A DNA stretch of 64,000 nt from Candidatus Dormiibacterota bacterium (GTDB lineage Bacteria; Chloroflexota; Dormibacteria; Aeolococcales; Aeolococcaceae): NCBI GenBank assembly GCA_003162415.1, contig PMOL01000004.1, forward strand, positions 1-64,000, given 5' to 3'. Below the pieces are notes generated by a model that saw only the letters and a list, made by a program, of their open reading frames with translations, ran no database searches and was not told the DNA's origin. The translations under genes and the position numbers were made by a program. This document shows, one piece after another, positions 16,392 to 24,746 of this stretch; positions within the stretch are counted from its first letter, which is position 1; the number at the start of each line of letters is the position of its first letter.

Positions 16392-18374
16392 TCACGGCCC
16401 AGGAGTGACGGTTACATAGGTCGCGATGGCCACGCCGGTGTCGGTGGTCGCGATGATGTCGTATCGGGTTGCGCCGGCGGGGACCGTGGCATCGGCGACG
16501 AAATGCCCGATCGGATCGAGCCGGCGGCTGACCAGCATGATGGGCGAACGTCCGGGAGGAGTCATGCCCACGGTGACCGATGCAATGTGAATCTCACTGG
16601 TCTCGTTCGAGTTCGTGAAGAAGGTGACATGAACCTCGTCGGCACCCGCCTTGTCGGGATCGATGTAGACCTGGGCGAGCCAGCCGTCCTGGAGCTGGAC
16701 GGAGTACAGGGTGGGAAGTCCGCTGAAACGCGTGACTGTGACCACCGGCGGCGGGGTGATCGTGGTGAGCTGGAGGTGCACTTCGGTGGAGCTGTCGGCG
16801 TCCTCGATGATCGCCGCGACCTCCCAGATGCCGGCGACGGCAACATTGCCCCCACGAGCGGCAAAGGTGCCGTCCGATCGCCGCTTGAGCGTGAGCGTCG
16901 ACTGGCCGAGTTGTGGGCGCAGCGGCTGAGTGAACTCGAGTTGCACCGAGCTCGCGTGCACCGTATCGCCGGTGTTGTAGTCGGTGACGCGAACCGTGAA
17001 GTCGTTGAACCCCGCCGATCCCGGCGACACGGTGAGACGAACCTTCACCGTCGTCGCGAAGTCGCTCCCGCTGACCACGAGTTGGGTTGCCTGCGCGGTT
17101 GCCGCTGCCGCGGTGGACGCAACCGGGGGGGCGACATTCACGAGAGCGGCCGCGACCAGTACGACGGCCGTGCCGATGACGATCTCTGTCGACGCGACGC
17201 GACGTAACCCGCGGAGCACGCGCGACGCGCGCGGGACATTGCCGAAACGGTTCACGGCACCGAGTGCGGCGAGGGCCACGAAGAGCGCGACCTTCACCAC
17301 GATGAGCACGCCGAAGGTCGTGGAGAACAGCTGCCCAATCGATCCCACCTCGATGACTGCTCGGAATGTGCCGGTCAACGCGACCACCACGATCGCCACG
17401 CCCGCGGTCGCCGAGAAGCGTCGCACTGCTCGACCCTTGACGTCGGAAGGCTGGCCACGAACGGCGACGATCAGCGCCAGCAGGCCGCCGATCCAGACCC
17501 CGGCCGCGGCGATGTGCGCCCACTGAGCAAGCAGATTCGCAGCGACCGGGGCCTGTGCCCCCGCGTGGCTCGCGGCGACGTCGACCCACATCGACGTAGC
17601 GGCGCCGATGCCGGCAACAGCGACCGCGACTTCTCTGCCTCTTGCGCGCAGAACGACGGCTGCCGCGACTCCGGCGGCGGTCAACAGCAGCGCAGTGATC
17701 CTCTGGATCAGCACCGTACCCAATGACGTCGAGAACACCGACGCCCATGTGACACCGGCGGCCTGGCGCTCGGCCTCGACAACGCCTGCAATGCCGAGTG
17801 CCGCAACCACCCACAGGGCGATCAGGGCACGGGTCGCGAACGGAGGCACGGTGCGGAGCGCGATCAGGCAGGTCGACGCGACGCCGAGGATGCCCATCAA
17901 ACCGATGAAGAACAACCACCGGCTCAGCACGGCGACAATCGAGGGCGGTGGCGACACGACCGATCGCGCGGCGTGCGCGTTGGCACTCGTCGCCGACACA
18001 CCGACACCGAAGGCGTACGCGCCAGTGGCCAGGTGACCGTCCACCTCCGAAACCGTCTTCCAGGTCACGGTGTACACGCCGGTATCGATGGGTTTGAGCG
18101 GCACCACGAGCTCGAGCGGATGTCCCGGCACGGCGGCGGTTGGGCCGGCGTCGACGCTCAATCCGGAACCGTTGACGACGGTGATGCTCGAGAGACGGGG
18201 ATCAGGTGTTTCCCCAAAGGTGATCTCGACAAGCGCGGGCGCGCTCTGCACCTGTGATCCCTCGGCGGGAATCGCACTCTGTGGAAGGGCATGCGCGGAC
18301 ACCGCCGGCGCCAGCGCAAAGGCAGCCGCCCCAGCGAGCGCTCCGGCGACCGCGAGAGCACGCCCGATGTGCAT
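16392..18374 (-). CDS. CopC-CopD copper resistance fusion protein
   Basis: A 660-residue protein. After a signal peptide ending in VSA, the mature chain starts HALPQS. That N-terminal His, together with DGH in SEVDGHLATG, forms the Cu(II) site of a CopC domain (about 28-125). A CopD membrane domain with about eight helices follows (about 145-415), with conserved His in AASHAGAQ and AQWAHIAAAGVWIGGLLAL. A C-terminal extracytoplasmic beta domain (about 430-655) resembles YtkA-like copper proteins. It probably takes copper into the cell or to periplasmic clients. It is transcribed with the gene at 18377, which ends two bases before it. Confidence 0.88.
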   Translation of the reverse strand: MHIGRALAVAGALAGAAAFALAPAVSAHALPQSAIPAEGSQVQSAPALVEITFGETPDPRLSSITVVNGSGLSVDAGPTAAVPGHPLELVVPLKPIDTGVYTVTWKTVSEVDGHLATGAYAFGVGVSATSANAHAARSVVSPPPSIVAVLSRWLFFIGLMGILGVASTCLIALRTVPPFATRALIALWVVAALGIAGVVEAERQAAGVTWASVFSTSLGTVLIQRITALLLTAAGVAAAVVLRARGREVAVAVAGIGAATSMWVDVAASHAGAQAPVAANLLAQWAHIAAAGVWIGGLLALIVAVRGQPSDVKGRAVRRFSATAGVAIVVVALTGTFRAVIEVGSIGQLFSTTFGVLIVVKVALFVALAALGAVNRFGNVPRASRVLRGLRRVASTEIVIGTAVVLVAAALVNVAPPVASTAAAATAQATQLVVSGSDFATTVKVRLTVSPGSAGFNDFTVRVTDYNTGDTVHASSVQLEFTQPLRPQLGQSTLTLKRRSDGTFAARGGNVAVAGIWEVAAIIEDADSSTEVHLQLTTITPPPVVTVTRFSGLPTLYSVQLQDGWLAQVYIDPDKAGADEVHVTFFTNSNETSEIHIASVTVGMTPPGRSPIMLVSRRLDPIGHFVADATVPAGATRYDIIATTDTGVAIATYVTVTPGP

Positions 18375-18376
18375 GA

Positions 18377-19105
18377 TTACGCGCTCCGGCGCCGCAGTCC
18401 AAAGACCAGGTTGGCCCCGCTGAGCAGCACCGCGACGATGACTGCGATGAGGGCGATGACCATCGCACCCGACGCGCTGCTTCGAGCGTCCGCGGCAGCC
18501 GTGGATGCCGCCTGGGCGCTCGCCAACGCAGCTGCCGCCCGCTGATTGACCGCGTCGACCTTGGTCGCGAGCTGGGCGAGTGCAGGTACCGCGACCGGAA
18601 ACTCCACTGAGCTGGAATCCGCGATCGAGTCGAATGTCGCCGGCCCGGACGTGATGCGTTGATCGACCGGCGTCCCGTTGATCGACCCGAACATGTGGAA
18701 GGTATAGGCGCCGACCACCGTCGGGATCAACGGATAGTCGTACTCGTCGAGGCGGCCGTTTCCGGTGTCGTGGTCATAGACAGGGGCCGGACAGAAGGGG
18801 CTGCTCGTTGTGGTGCCGACGGTGACCGTCACCTGGAAGTCGGGGTGCGCGCAGTCCTGGTTCAGCGTGCTCACCGGGGTTCCATTCGCATCGCTCGCCG
18901 ACGCGACGTCGATGAACACCTGGATGGCGTTCTGCGCACCGACGTAGGTGTCGGTGCCCGACGACGGCTCGTTCTGCCAGCCGATCGCGATGCGGTATTT
19001 CCCCGCGGTGAAGACGTAATGCGCCGAGGCGACGGCGAATGACGTCGCAAGGGCAATGAGCGTCGCGGCGGCAACCGCTGACGCTCGAAGGGTGGTTCTC
19101 CCCAC
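18377..19105 (-). CDS. secreted membrane-anchored protein of a copper cluster
   Basis: A 242-residue protein. The signal peptide (about 1-28) ends in VASA and would expose an N-terminal His (HYVFTAGKYR). The beta-rich body (about 29-180) contains two Cys (DCAHP and SPFCPAP). A helical stalk rich in Ala (about 185-215) leads to one C-terminal TM helix and an RRRSA tail. Similar proteins often precede copCD genes. The exposed His resembles the copper-brace start of CopC, but the fold is not recognised. It sits directly upstream of copCD in the same operon. Confidence 0.65.
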   Translation of the reverse strand: MGRTTLRASAVAAATLIALATSFAVASAHYVFTAGKYRIAIGWQNEPSSGTDTYVGAQNAIQVFIDVASASDANGTPVSTLNQDCAHPDFQVTVTVGTTTSSPFCPAPVYDHDTGNGRLDEYDYPLIPTVVGAYTFHMFGSINGTPVDQRITSGPATFDSIADSSSVEFPVAVPALAQLATKVDAVNQRAAAALASAQAASTAAADARSSASGAMVIALIAVIVAVLLSGANLVFGLRRRSA

Positions 19106-19162
19106 GTGATATCTCCTCGTGATTGAACGATCGAAGGTGAGCCGAAGCTCACGGACGCCCGG

Positions 19163-19903
19163 TCAGTGGTCGAGGAGCAGCGGTGGCGGTCTCCGCCAGA
19201 GGTGACCGCCGAGCCGGTCGATCGGAGCGACCGTCTCGATGGCCGGGCGGCGAATGATTGCAATCGCCCCCAGGCGCCGCCGGACGATGGCGGTCAGGAG
19301 GGCTTCCACGCGCTCAACAACCACCTCGCGGCGGTGGAACAAGACCTGGCAAATGCGGACCAGGCATGCCAGCAGCAGGGACACATAGAGATGGACGAGC
19401 GGGGCGGCCCAGTGGATCCCGGTGACCGCTCCGAGGCCGGGCGCCGGTTGCGACCGCGCCGCCGCCTCGATGTTCTCCTGCACGAGGTAGAGGACGATCT
19501 GGGCGGCCGCCAGCGGCAGCCAGATCGCGGCCAGCCGGGTTCCGGGTGTCGATCCGTGCTGTGGGCCGGCCGCGAACACACCGGTACCGCCGCGCCAGAG
19601 CCGGCGCACCCCCGCGGCGGCGCGATCGAGCCGCAGATTGAGCGCCCGCCAGGCCCGCGCCAGCCGGAACGCGAAGACAGTGCTGAGCACCAAGAGCACG
19701 CCCGCGACGGGGAGCATGTAGGCATGCACCGGGTTGGTCATCGAATCCACGACGCCCTGGGGCCCCCAGACGCGAAGGTATTCGAGGGTGTGGCTGACGA
19801 ACAGGCCGATGAGCGCCAGAAGGACGCCGCCCGGTGCAGCAACCCTCGCCCGACGATGCTGGATCACGCGGCGAGCATACCGTCGGCCATCGAGACGCGT
19901 CAC
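19163..19903 (-). CDS. polytopic membrane protein next to the copper genes
   Basis: A 246-residue protein from GTG 19903 (GTG 19867 is also possible). About five hydrophobic helices are visible: LLALIGLFVSHTLEY, VAGVLLVLSTVFAF, LAAIWLPLAAAQIVLYLV, APLVHLYVSLLLACLVRI, and a weaker one after about 200. His residues occur in or near the membrane (SHTLEY, HAYML, GIHWAA, LVHLYV), a distribution often seen in metal- or heme-handling proteins. No family is recognised. It lies 57 bases upstream of the secreted protein gene and may share its operon. Confidence 0.6.
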   Translation of the reverse strand: MTRLDGRRYARRVIQHRRARVAAPGGVLLALIGLFVSHTLEYLRVWGPQGVVDSMTNPVHAYMLPVAGVLLVLSTVFAFRLARAWRALNLRLDRAAAGVRRLWRGGTGVFAAGPQHGSTPGTRLAAIWLPLAAAQIVLYLVQENIEAAARSQPAPGLGAVTGIHWAAPLVHLYVSLLLACLVRICQVLFHRREVVVERVEALLTAIVRRRLGAIAIIRRPAIETVAPIDRLGGHLWRRPPPLLLDH

Positions 19904-20010
19904 ACGAGCGGGTCGATCGAGCCATAATTGGCGCCGCGCTCGCGGGTGGACGACCGCCTGTGGGTGCGGATGCAGCCTTCAGACAACGATTGCCGAGAGC
20001 GAGGTTGTGG

Positions 20011-20667
20011 ATGAAACCCTCGGGGAGCCTCGGAGCGGTCACTCGATCGAAGCGTGGTCAGGCGTTGCTTGTCGTGCTGGCGCTCGCGGGTGGGCTCGGG
20101 ATCGGCGCGCTGATGTCCATGACGTTGCACTCACGCGCCACCACAACCGCGGCGCAGGTGAACATCACGCCATCAGCAAACGTGATCGGCGCGCCGCTCA
20201 CACGGCAGCCGACTCCTCCGCTGACCGGGCTGGTCGACCAGAACGGCACGCCGGTCTCACTGGCGGACGAGAAGGGCCACGTCGTGCTCCTGGCCTTCAT
20301 GGACCCGCTCTGCGTCAACCTCTGCCCGATCCTGGGCCGCGACATCGTTGCGGTCGAGCAGGCCCTGCCCAAGACGATCAAGCCGGTCCTGCTCATCGTC
20401 AGCGTGATGCCCGACCGAACCGCGGCCAACGTTGCCGAGTTCATCAAGACGAACCTCACGGCCCAATGGGACCCGGGCTGGCACTGGCTCCTCGGACCCG
20501 ACTCGACCCTGAAGATCACATGGTTGAAGTGGGGCGAGCCACTCGAACCGCCCAAGACCAACTACCTGGATGTCATCGATCCCCAGGGCTACGTACGCGT
20601 CATCTACCCGGCCCCGCTCTTCGTGAGCGACGTGACGCACGCGATCACCGTGGTGGCGCACGAGTAG
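20011..20667 (+). CDS. SCO1/SenC-like thioredoxin-fold protein
   Basis: A 218-residue protein from ATG 20011. A TM anchor (about residues 17-37) is followed by a peroxiredoxin-like fold: TGLVDQNGTPVSLADEKGHV, the SCO Cys pair in FMDPLCVNLCPILG (CxxxC), and VIDPQGYVRVIYP. SCO proteins deliver copper to cytochrome c oxidase or reduce its Cys ligands. The His usually found before the last conserved strand is not apparent (PPKTNYLDVIDP), so copper binding may be altered or the role may be only thiol exchange. It faces away from the copCD group and precedes the molybdenum genes. Confidence 0.78.
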   Translation: MKPSGSLGAVTRSKRGQALLVVLALAGGLGIGALMSMTLHSRATTTAAQVNITPSANVIGAPLTRQPTPPLTGLVDQNGTPVSLADEKGHVVLLAFMDPLCVNLCPILGRDIVAVEQALPKTIKPVLLIVSVMPDRTAANVAEFIKTNLTAQWDPGWHWLLGPDSTLKITWLKWGEPLEPPKTNYLDVIDPQGYVRVIYPAPLFVSDVTHAITVVAHE

Positions 20668-20705
20668 CAGTTCTTCCTGAGCGAAACCGCAATCGCAAGG
20701 CCTGG

Positions 20706-20735
20706 TTGAGAAGAAGACCGCTTTTGCGCTAAGGT
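20706..20735 (+). promoter_or_regulatory. predicted promoter of the mod operon
   Basis: A -35-like TTGAGA (20706-20711) and a -10-like TAAGGT (20730-20735) are separated by 18 bases. The -10 ends eight bases before the ATG at 20744, so transcription would start within a few bases of the start codon, giving a nearly leaderless message. No good ribosome binding site is present, which agrees. Confidence 0.45.
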
Positions 20736-20743
20736 CGCGGCCC

Positions 20744-21163
20744 ATGCCGACGTACAAGATGGGCCAGGCTGCGGAACTGCTCGGCGTGAGTGTCGATACC
20801 GTCCGCCGCTGGGCCGACGCCGGCCGGATCGCGACGGTACGCACCGACGGCGGCCACCGGATGGTAGATGGAGTCGCGCTTGCCAGGTTCGCGGTGGAGC
20901 TGGCCAGCAGCCACCCGACCCTGCCTGTGACCGAGTCGGCGCGCAATCACTTCATCGGGCTGGTCACCGACGTCGTCACCGACGGGGTGATGGCGCACGT
21001 GAAGCTCCAGGCGGGGCCGTTCCGGGTCAGCTCCCTGATCAGCTCCGAGGCGGTTGCCGAGCTTGGGTTGGAGCCCGGGATGCTTGCCGTCGCCTCGGTG
21101 AAGGCCACCAACGTCGTCATCGAGTTGCCCCCATCCGCAGAGATGCAGCCCAGGAAGCAATGA
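20744..21163 (+). CDS. MerR-type HTH fused to a molybdate-binding Mop (TOBE) domain
   Basis: A 139-residue regulator. The N-terminal HTH (about 4-50) reads YKMGQAAELLGVSVDTVRRWADAGRI. The C-terminal Mop domain (about 67-130) reads NHFIGLVTDVVTDGVMAHVKLQAGP and PGMLAVASVKATNVVIEL. The Mop fold binds molybdate or tungstate, so the protein should sense intracellular oxyanion and control the modABC genes that it overlaps (ATGA at 21160). It replaces the larger ModE of proteobacteria. Confidence 0.88.
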   Translation: MPTYKMGQAAELLGVSVDTVRRWADAGRIATVRTDGGHRMVDGVALARFAVELASSHPTLPVTESARNHFIGLVTDVVTDGVMAHVKLQAGPFRVSSLISSEAVAELGLEPGMLAVASVKATNVVIELPPSAEMQPRKQ

Positions 21164-21942
21164 GAATCGGACTACGCACCGTCCTTTTGTCCGGCAGCGC
21201 CGCCCTTGCGCTCGCCGGGTGCGGCTCGACGTCCACGCCCGCCTCCTCCGCGTCGCCTGATCCACTCAGCGGGACGATCACCGTGTTCGCCGCGTCATCG
21301 CTGACCTCGGCGTTCAACAAGGCTGAGACGGGACTGGAGCTCGACCACCCGGGCTTCAAGGCTCAGTACTCGTACGGCAGCTCGCAGACGTTGGTGACCC
21401 AGATCATCAACAGCGCACCAGCAGATGTCATCGCCACCGCCAACACCTCGACGATGATGCAACTCGTGACCGCCGGGCTTGTCGAGACCCCCCAGGCGTT
21501 CTGCAGGAACAAGCTCGAGATCATCGTTGCGCCGGGCAACCCGAAGGGCATCAAGACCATCGCCGATCTCGCCATGCCCGGGCTTTCGGTGGTGCTCGCC
21601 GCGCCGAGCGTCCCGGTTGGCGACTACGCGGCCAAGGCCTTGAAGGCGGCGCACATCACAGTCACCCCCAAGTCGTTCCAGCTCGATGACGCCGAGGTCG
21701 TCCAGCAGGTCGAGTCGGGGAACGCCGACGCGGCCCTCGTGTTCGTCACCGATGTGGTGACTGCGGCCGGCAAGGTGACTGGAGTCCCGATACCTGATGC
21801 GCAGAACGTGATCGGCACTTACGAGATCGCCGTGGTCAAGGCGAGCGCGAACCAGACGCCGGCCGCAGCGTTTGTGACCTCGGCGGGCTCCGGTGACGTG
21901 CATGCGCAGTTACTGGAAGACGGATTCCTGAACCCATCGTGA
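21160..21942 (+). CDS. modA: molybdate ABC transporter substrate-binding lipoprotein
   Basis: A 260-residue periplasmic-binding lipoprotein with lipobox LAGC at about residues 18-21. ModA-type motifs are TVFAASSLTSAFNK at the start of the mature fold, YGSSQTLVTQI, and GDYAAKALKAA in the hinge area. NADAALVFVTDVV lies near the second lobe. It binds molybdate or tungstate and hands it to ModB. It overlaps the regulator gene upstream and modB downstream by four bases each. Confidence 0.92.
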   Translation: MRIGLRTVLLSGSAALALAGCGSTSTPASSASPDPLSGTITVFAASSLTSAFNKAETGLELDHPGFKAQYSYGSSQTLVTQIINSAPADVIATANTSTMMQLVTAGLVETPQAFCRNKLEIIVAPGNPKGIKTIADLAMPGLSVVLAAPSVPVGDYAAKALKAAHITVTPKSFQLDDAEVVQQVESGNADAALVFVTDVVTAAGKVTGVPIPDAQNVIGTYEIAVVKASANQTPAAAFVTSAGSGDVHAQLLEDGFLNPS

Positions 21943-22739
21943 CCCGGGGCGTCACGCGGCGCCCCCTGCTCGGGCTTGTCATCCCGGCCGCGGTGGCCGT
22001 GCTGTTCATCGCGCTGCCGCTGATCGGGCTGCTCGTCCATGTCGACTGGAGCAACCTGCCGTCGCAGCTGGTGTCGACGGACGTGCTCACGGCGCTCCGC
22101 CTCTCCATCGAGTGCTCGCTCATCGCAGTCGCGATCGCGCTCGTCATCGGCGTCCCGCTCGCCTACCTGCTCGCGCGGACGTCCCTTCCGGCGCGCCGCG
22201 TCATCCGCGGATTGGTGACCCTGCCGCTGGTGCTCCCGCCGGTCGTCGGTGGGATCGCGCTGCAGGCCGCCCTCGGCCGCACCACCCCGATCGGCACGGT
22301 GCTCGATCACTTCGGGATCGTGCTTCCCTTCAGCACCGCCGGCGCGGCGATCGCCGAGGCGTTTGTCGGATTCCCCTTTCTGGTCATTACTGTCGAGGCG
22401 GGACTCAGGCAGCGCGACGACCACTTCGAGGAGGTGGCCGCGACTCTTGGTGCCAGGCCGTGGCGGCGCTTCTGGCGAGTGACCCTGCCGCTGGCGGCGC
22501 CGTCGATCGCCGCCGGAGCCGCGCTCTGCTGGGCCCGAGCGCTGGGCGAGTTCGGGGCCACCATCACATTTGCCGGTAGCTTCCCGGGCACGACGGAGAC
22601 GCTGCCGATCGCCGCATACAGCTCGTTCGAGGGCTCGGGCCAGATTGGCGAGGCAATCACGCTTTCATTGCTGCTGCTGGCGATCTCGGTGCTCGTCCTC
22701 GTCGTATTGCGCGACCGCTGGCTCGGTGCGCTGCGATGA
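21939..22739 (+). CDS. modB: molybdate ABC transporter permease
   Basis: A 266-residue permease with about six TM helices. The family landmarks are ALRLSIECSLIAVAIALVIG, VTLPLVLPPVVGGIALQAAL, and the EAA coupling loop with EEVAATLGARPWRRFWRVTLP. The C-terminal ARALGEFGATITFAGSFPG is typical of ModB. It starts at GTG 21939 inside the modA stop and overlaps modC by four bases. Confidence 0.92.
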   Translation: MTRGVTRRPLLGLVIPAAVAVLFIALPLIGLLVHVDWSNLPSQLVSTDVLTALRLSIECSLIAVAIALVIGVPLAYLLARTSLPARRVIRGLVTLPLVLPPVVGGIALQAALGRTTPIGTVLDHFGIVLPFSTAGAAIAEAFVGFPFLVITVEAGLRQRDDHFEEVAATLGARPWRRFWRVTLPLAAPSIAAGAALCWARALGEFGATITFAGSFPGTTETLPIAAYSSFEGSGQIGEAITLSLLLLAISVLVLVVLRDRWLGALR

Positions 22740-23788
22740 CCCTCCACGCGCAGGTCCGCACCCAGTTGGGAAGTCTCCGTCTCGACTGCGATCTCTCCGT
22801 CGAGTCCGACGTCACCGTCGCGGTGCTCGGACCGAATGGCGCCGGCAAGACAACGCTGCTGCGCGTTGTCGCGGGATTGACCCCTGTCGACGAGGGGCGT
22901 GTCGAGGTTGACGGGACTGTGTTCGAGGACACCGCGACCCGCACCTGGCTCACGCCCGAAGCTCGCCGCGTCGGATTCGTGTTCCAGGACCACGGCCTGT
23001 TCCCCCACCTGAGCGTGCTCGACAACGTCGCGTTCGGCCTGCGCGCACGCGGTGTCGACCGAGCGACCGCCCATGCGCGGGCGAACGAATGGCTTGAACG
23101 CGTGGACCTCACCAGGCACGTTGCATCGCGCCCGTCGGCGCTGAGCGCCGGCGAGTCGCAGCGCGCCGCGCTGGCGCGCGCCCTGGTCACCGACCCGGAG
23201 GTCCTGCTGCTCGACGAACCGCTGGCGGCCGTCGATGCATCGGGACGGCTCGAATTGCGTCGCGCACTCCGCCGGCACCTCGCCACCTTCACGGGGGTGC
23301 GACTGGTCGTCACCCACGACCCACTCGAAGCGGCTTCGCTCGCCGAACGCGTGGTCGTCCTCGAGGACGGCCGCATCACCCAGGAGGGGCCGTTCACAGA
23401 GGTGTCATCGAGACCCCGTTCTGCCTGGATCGCGCGTATGGCCGGCTTGAACCTCCTCCGCGGCGTGGTGTCCGATGGAACGATGGTCGTCGACGACGGC
23501 TCGGGGCTCACCGTCGCCACGGGCATCCAGGGACCAGCGCTCGCGACCATTCAGCCACGCGCCGTTGCCCTCTACCGGCAGGCACCCGAGGGCAGCCCTC
23601 GCAACGTCCTGCGCTGCATGGTCACCGGCGTCGATCCCGAGGGCGACCGCTGGCGAATCCGGCTCGAGGGTCCGTTTCCCCTCGTGGCAGAGGTGACGCC
23701 GGCGGCGGCTGCCGAGCTGCGCCTCGCCGAGGGTGGGGAGGTGTTCGCGGTCGTCAAGGCAACGGAGGTCGACGTCTACGCGCTGTGA
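22736..23788 (+). CDS. modC: molybdate ABC transporter ATP-binding protein
   Basis: A 350-residue ATPase. Walker A is GPNGAGKTT, the signature is LSAGESQRAALARAL (Ala in place of the second Gly of LSGGQ), and Walker B is VLLLDEPLAAVD. The C-terminal molybdate-binding TOBE domain (about 287-350) is seen in CMVTGVDPEGDRWRI and VVKATEVDVYAL. It powers the ModB permease, and the TOBE domain probably inhibits uptake when molybdate is plentiful. It ends the tight mod operon, 64 bases before coxD. Confidence 0.92.
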   Translation: MTLHAQVRTQLGSLRLDCDLSVESDVTVAVLGPNGAGKTTLLRVVAGLTPVDEGRVEVDGTVFEDTATRTWLTPEARRVGFVFQDHGLFPHLSVLDNVAFGLRARGVDRATAHARANEWLERVDLTRHVASRPSALSAGESQRAALARALVTDPEVLLLDEPLAAVDASGRLELRRALRRHLATFTGVRLVVTHDPLEAASLAERVVVLEDGRITQEGPFTEVSSRPRSAWIARMAGLNLLRGVVSDGTMVVDDGSGLTVATGIQGPALATIQPRAVALYRQAPEGSPRNVLRCMVTGVDPEGDRWRIRLEGPFPLVAEVTPAAAAELRLAEGGEVFAVVKATEVDVYAL

Positions 23789-23852
23789 TCGCCGCCGGCG
23801 TCGAGCGCCGCGCGGCTTGACCGGCGGGACGCGGACTCGTCAGGCTGAAGTC

Positions 23853-24746
23853 ATGAACGCACCGGGCGGATCCGTGCAGCCCCCGTCGGTCGACGCGGTC
23901 GTCGACCTCCTCGCCGCCAACGACTACCTCTGCGATCGGCGCCTGGCGACGGCGATCCTCGTCGCGATGCGCATCAACAAGCCCCTCTTCCTCGAGGGCG
24001 AGGCCGGGGTGGGCAAGACGGAGGCGGCGCGAGCGCTTGCCACCGGTCTCGGCGCTCGCCTCATCCGGCTGCAGTGCTACGAGGGCATCGACCTCGCGCA
24101 TGCCGCCTACGAGTGGAACTACGCGCGCCAGCTGCTCCACATCCGGCTGGTCGGCGAACGCGAGGACCGGGTCCGCACCGAACAGGACGTGTTCGGGCCG
24201 GAGTTTCTCCTGCGCCGGCCGCTCCTCGACGCCATCGACAACCACGACCCGGTGCCGCCGGTGCTGCTCATCGACGAGATCGACAGATCGGACGAGGAGT
24301 TTGAGGCGTTCCTGCTCGAGATCCTCGCCGACTACGCGATCAGCATCCCCGAGCTGGGGACGATCCGTGCGACCCATCCGCCACTGGTGATCCTGACCGG
24401 GAACCGCACGCGCGAGGTTCACGACGCCCTCAAGCGCCGCTGCCTGTACCACTGGATCGACTACCCGGACCTCGAGCGAGAGGTCGCCATCGTGCGAGTG
24501 CGTGCGCCCGAGGTCTCGGAACGGCTCGGACGCCAGGTCGCGGAGGTGACTCAGCGACTCCGCGGCCTCGACCTCTACAAAGTGCCAGGAGTGGCAGAAA
24601 CGGTGGACTGGGCACGCGCCCTCGCAGCCCTCGGCCACACCGAGGCGACACCCGCGGCGCTGCGCGAGACCATGGGCGCGGCGGTCAAGCACCAGGAAGA
24701 CCTCCAGCGCAGCGAGGAGGCGATCACGGAGCACGCAGGGCGATGA
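23853..24746 (+). CDS. coxD: CoxD-type MoxR AAA+ ATPase
   Basis: A 297-residue ATPase from ATG 23853. Walker A is EGEAGVGKTE (about 48-57), Walker B is VLLIDEIDRSDEEFEAFLLE, and sensor 1 is ILTGNRTREVHDALKRRC. In Oligotropha, CoxD is needed to mature the Mo-S-Cu site of CO dehydrogenase, working with the VWA protein CoxE. The gene overlaps coxE by four bases, and its place after modABC supports the assignment. A generic MoxR chaperone with another client is the only serious alternative. Confidence 0.9.
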   Translation: MNAPGGSVQPPSVDAVVDLLAANDYLCDRRLATAILVAMRINKPLFLEGEAGVGKTEAARALATGLGARLIRLQCYEGIDLAHAAYEWNYARQLLHIRLVGEREDRVRTEQDVFGPEFLLRRPLLDAIDNHDPVPPVLLIDEIDRSDEEFEAFLLEILADYAISIPELGTIRATHPPLVILTGNRTREVHDALKRRCLYHWIDYPDLEREVAIVRVRAPEVSERLGRQVAEVTQRLRGLDLYKVPGVAETVDWARALAALGHTEATPAALRETMGAAVKHQEDLQRSEEAITEHAGR

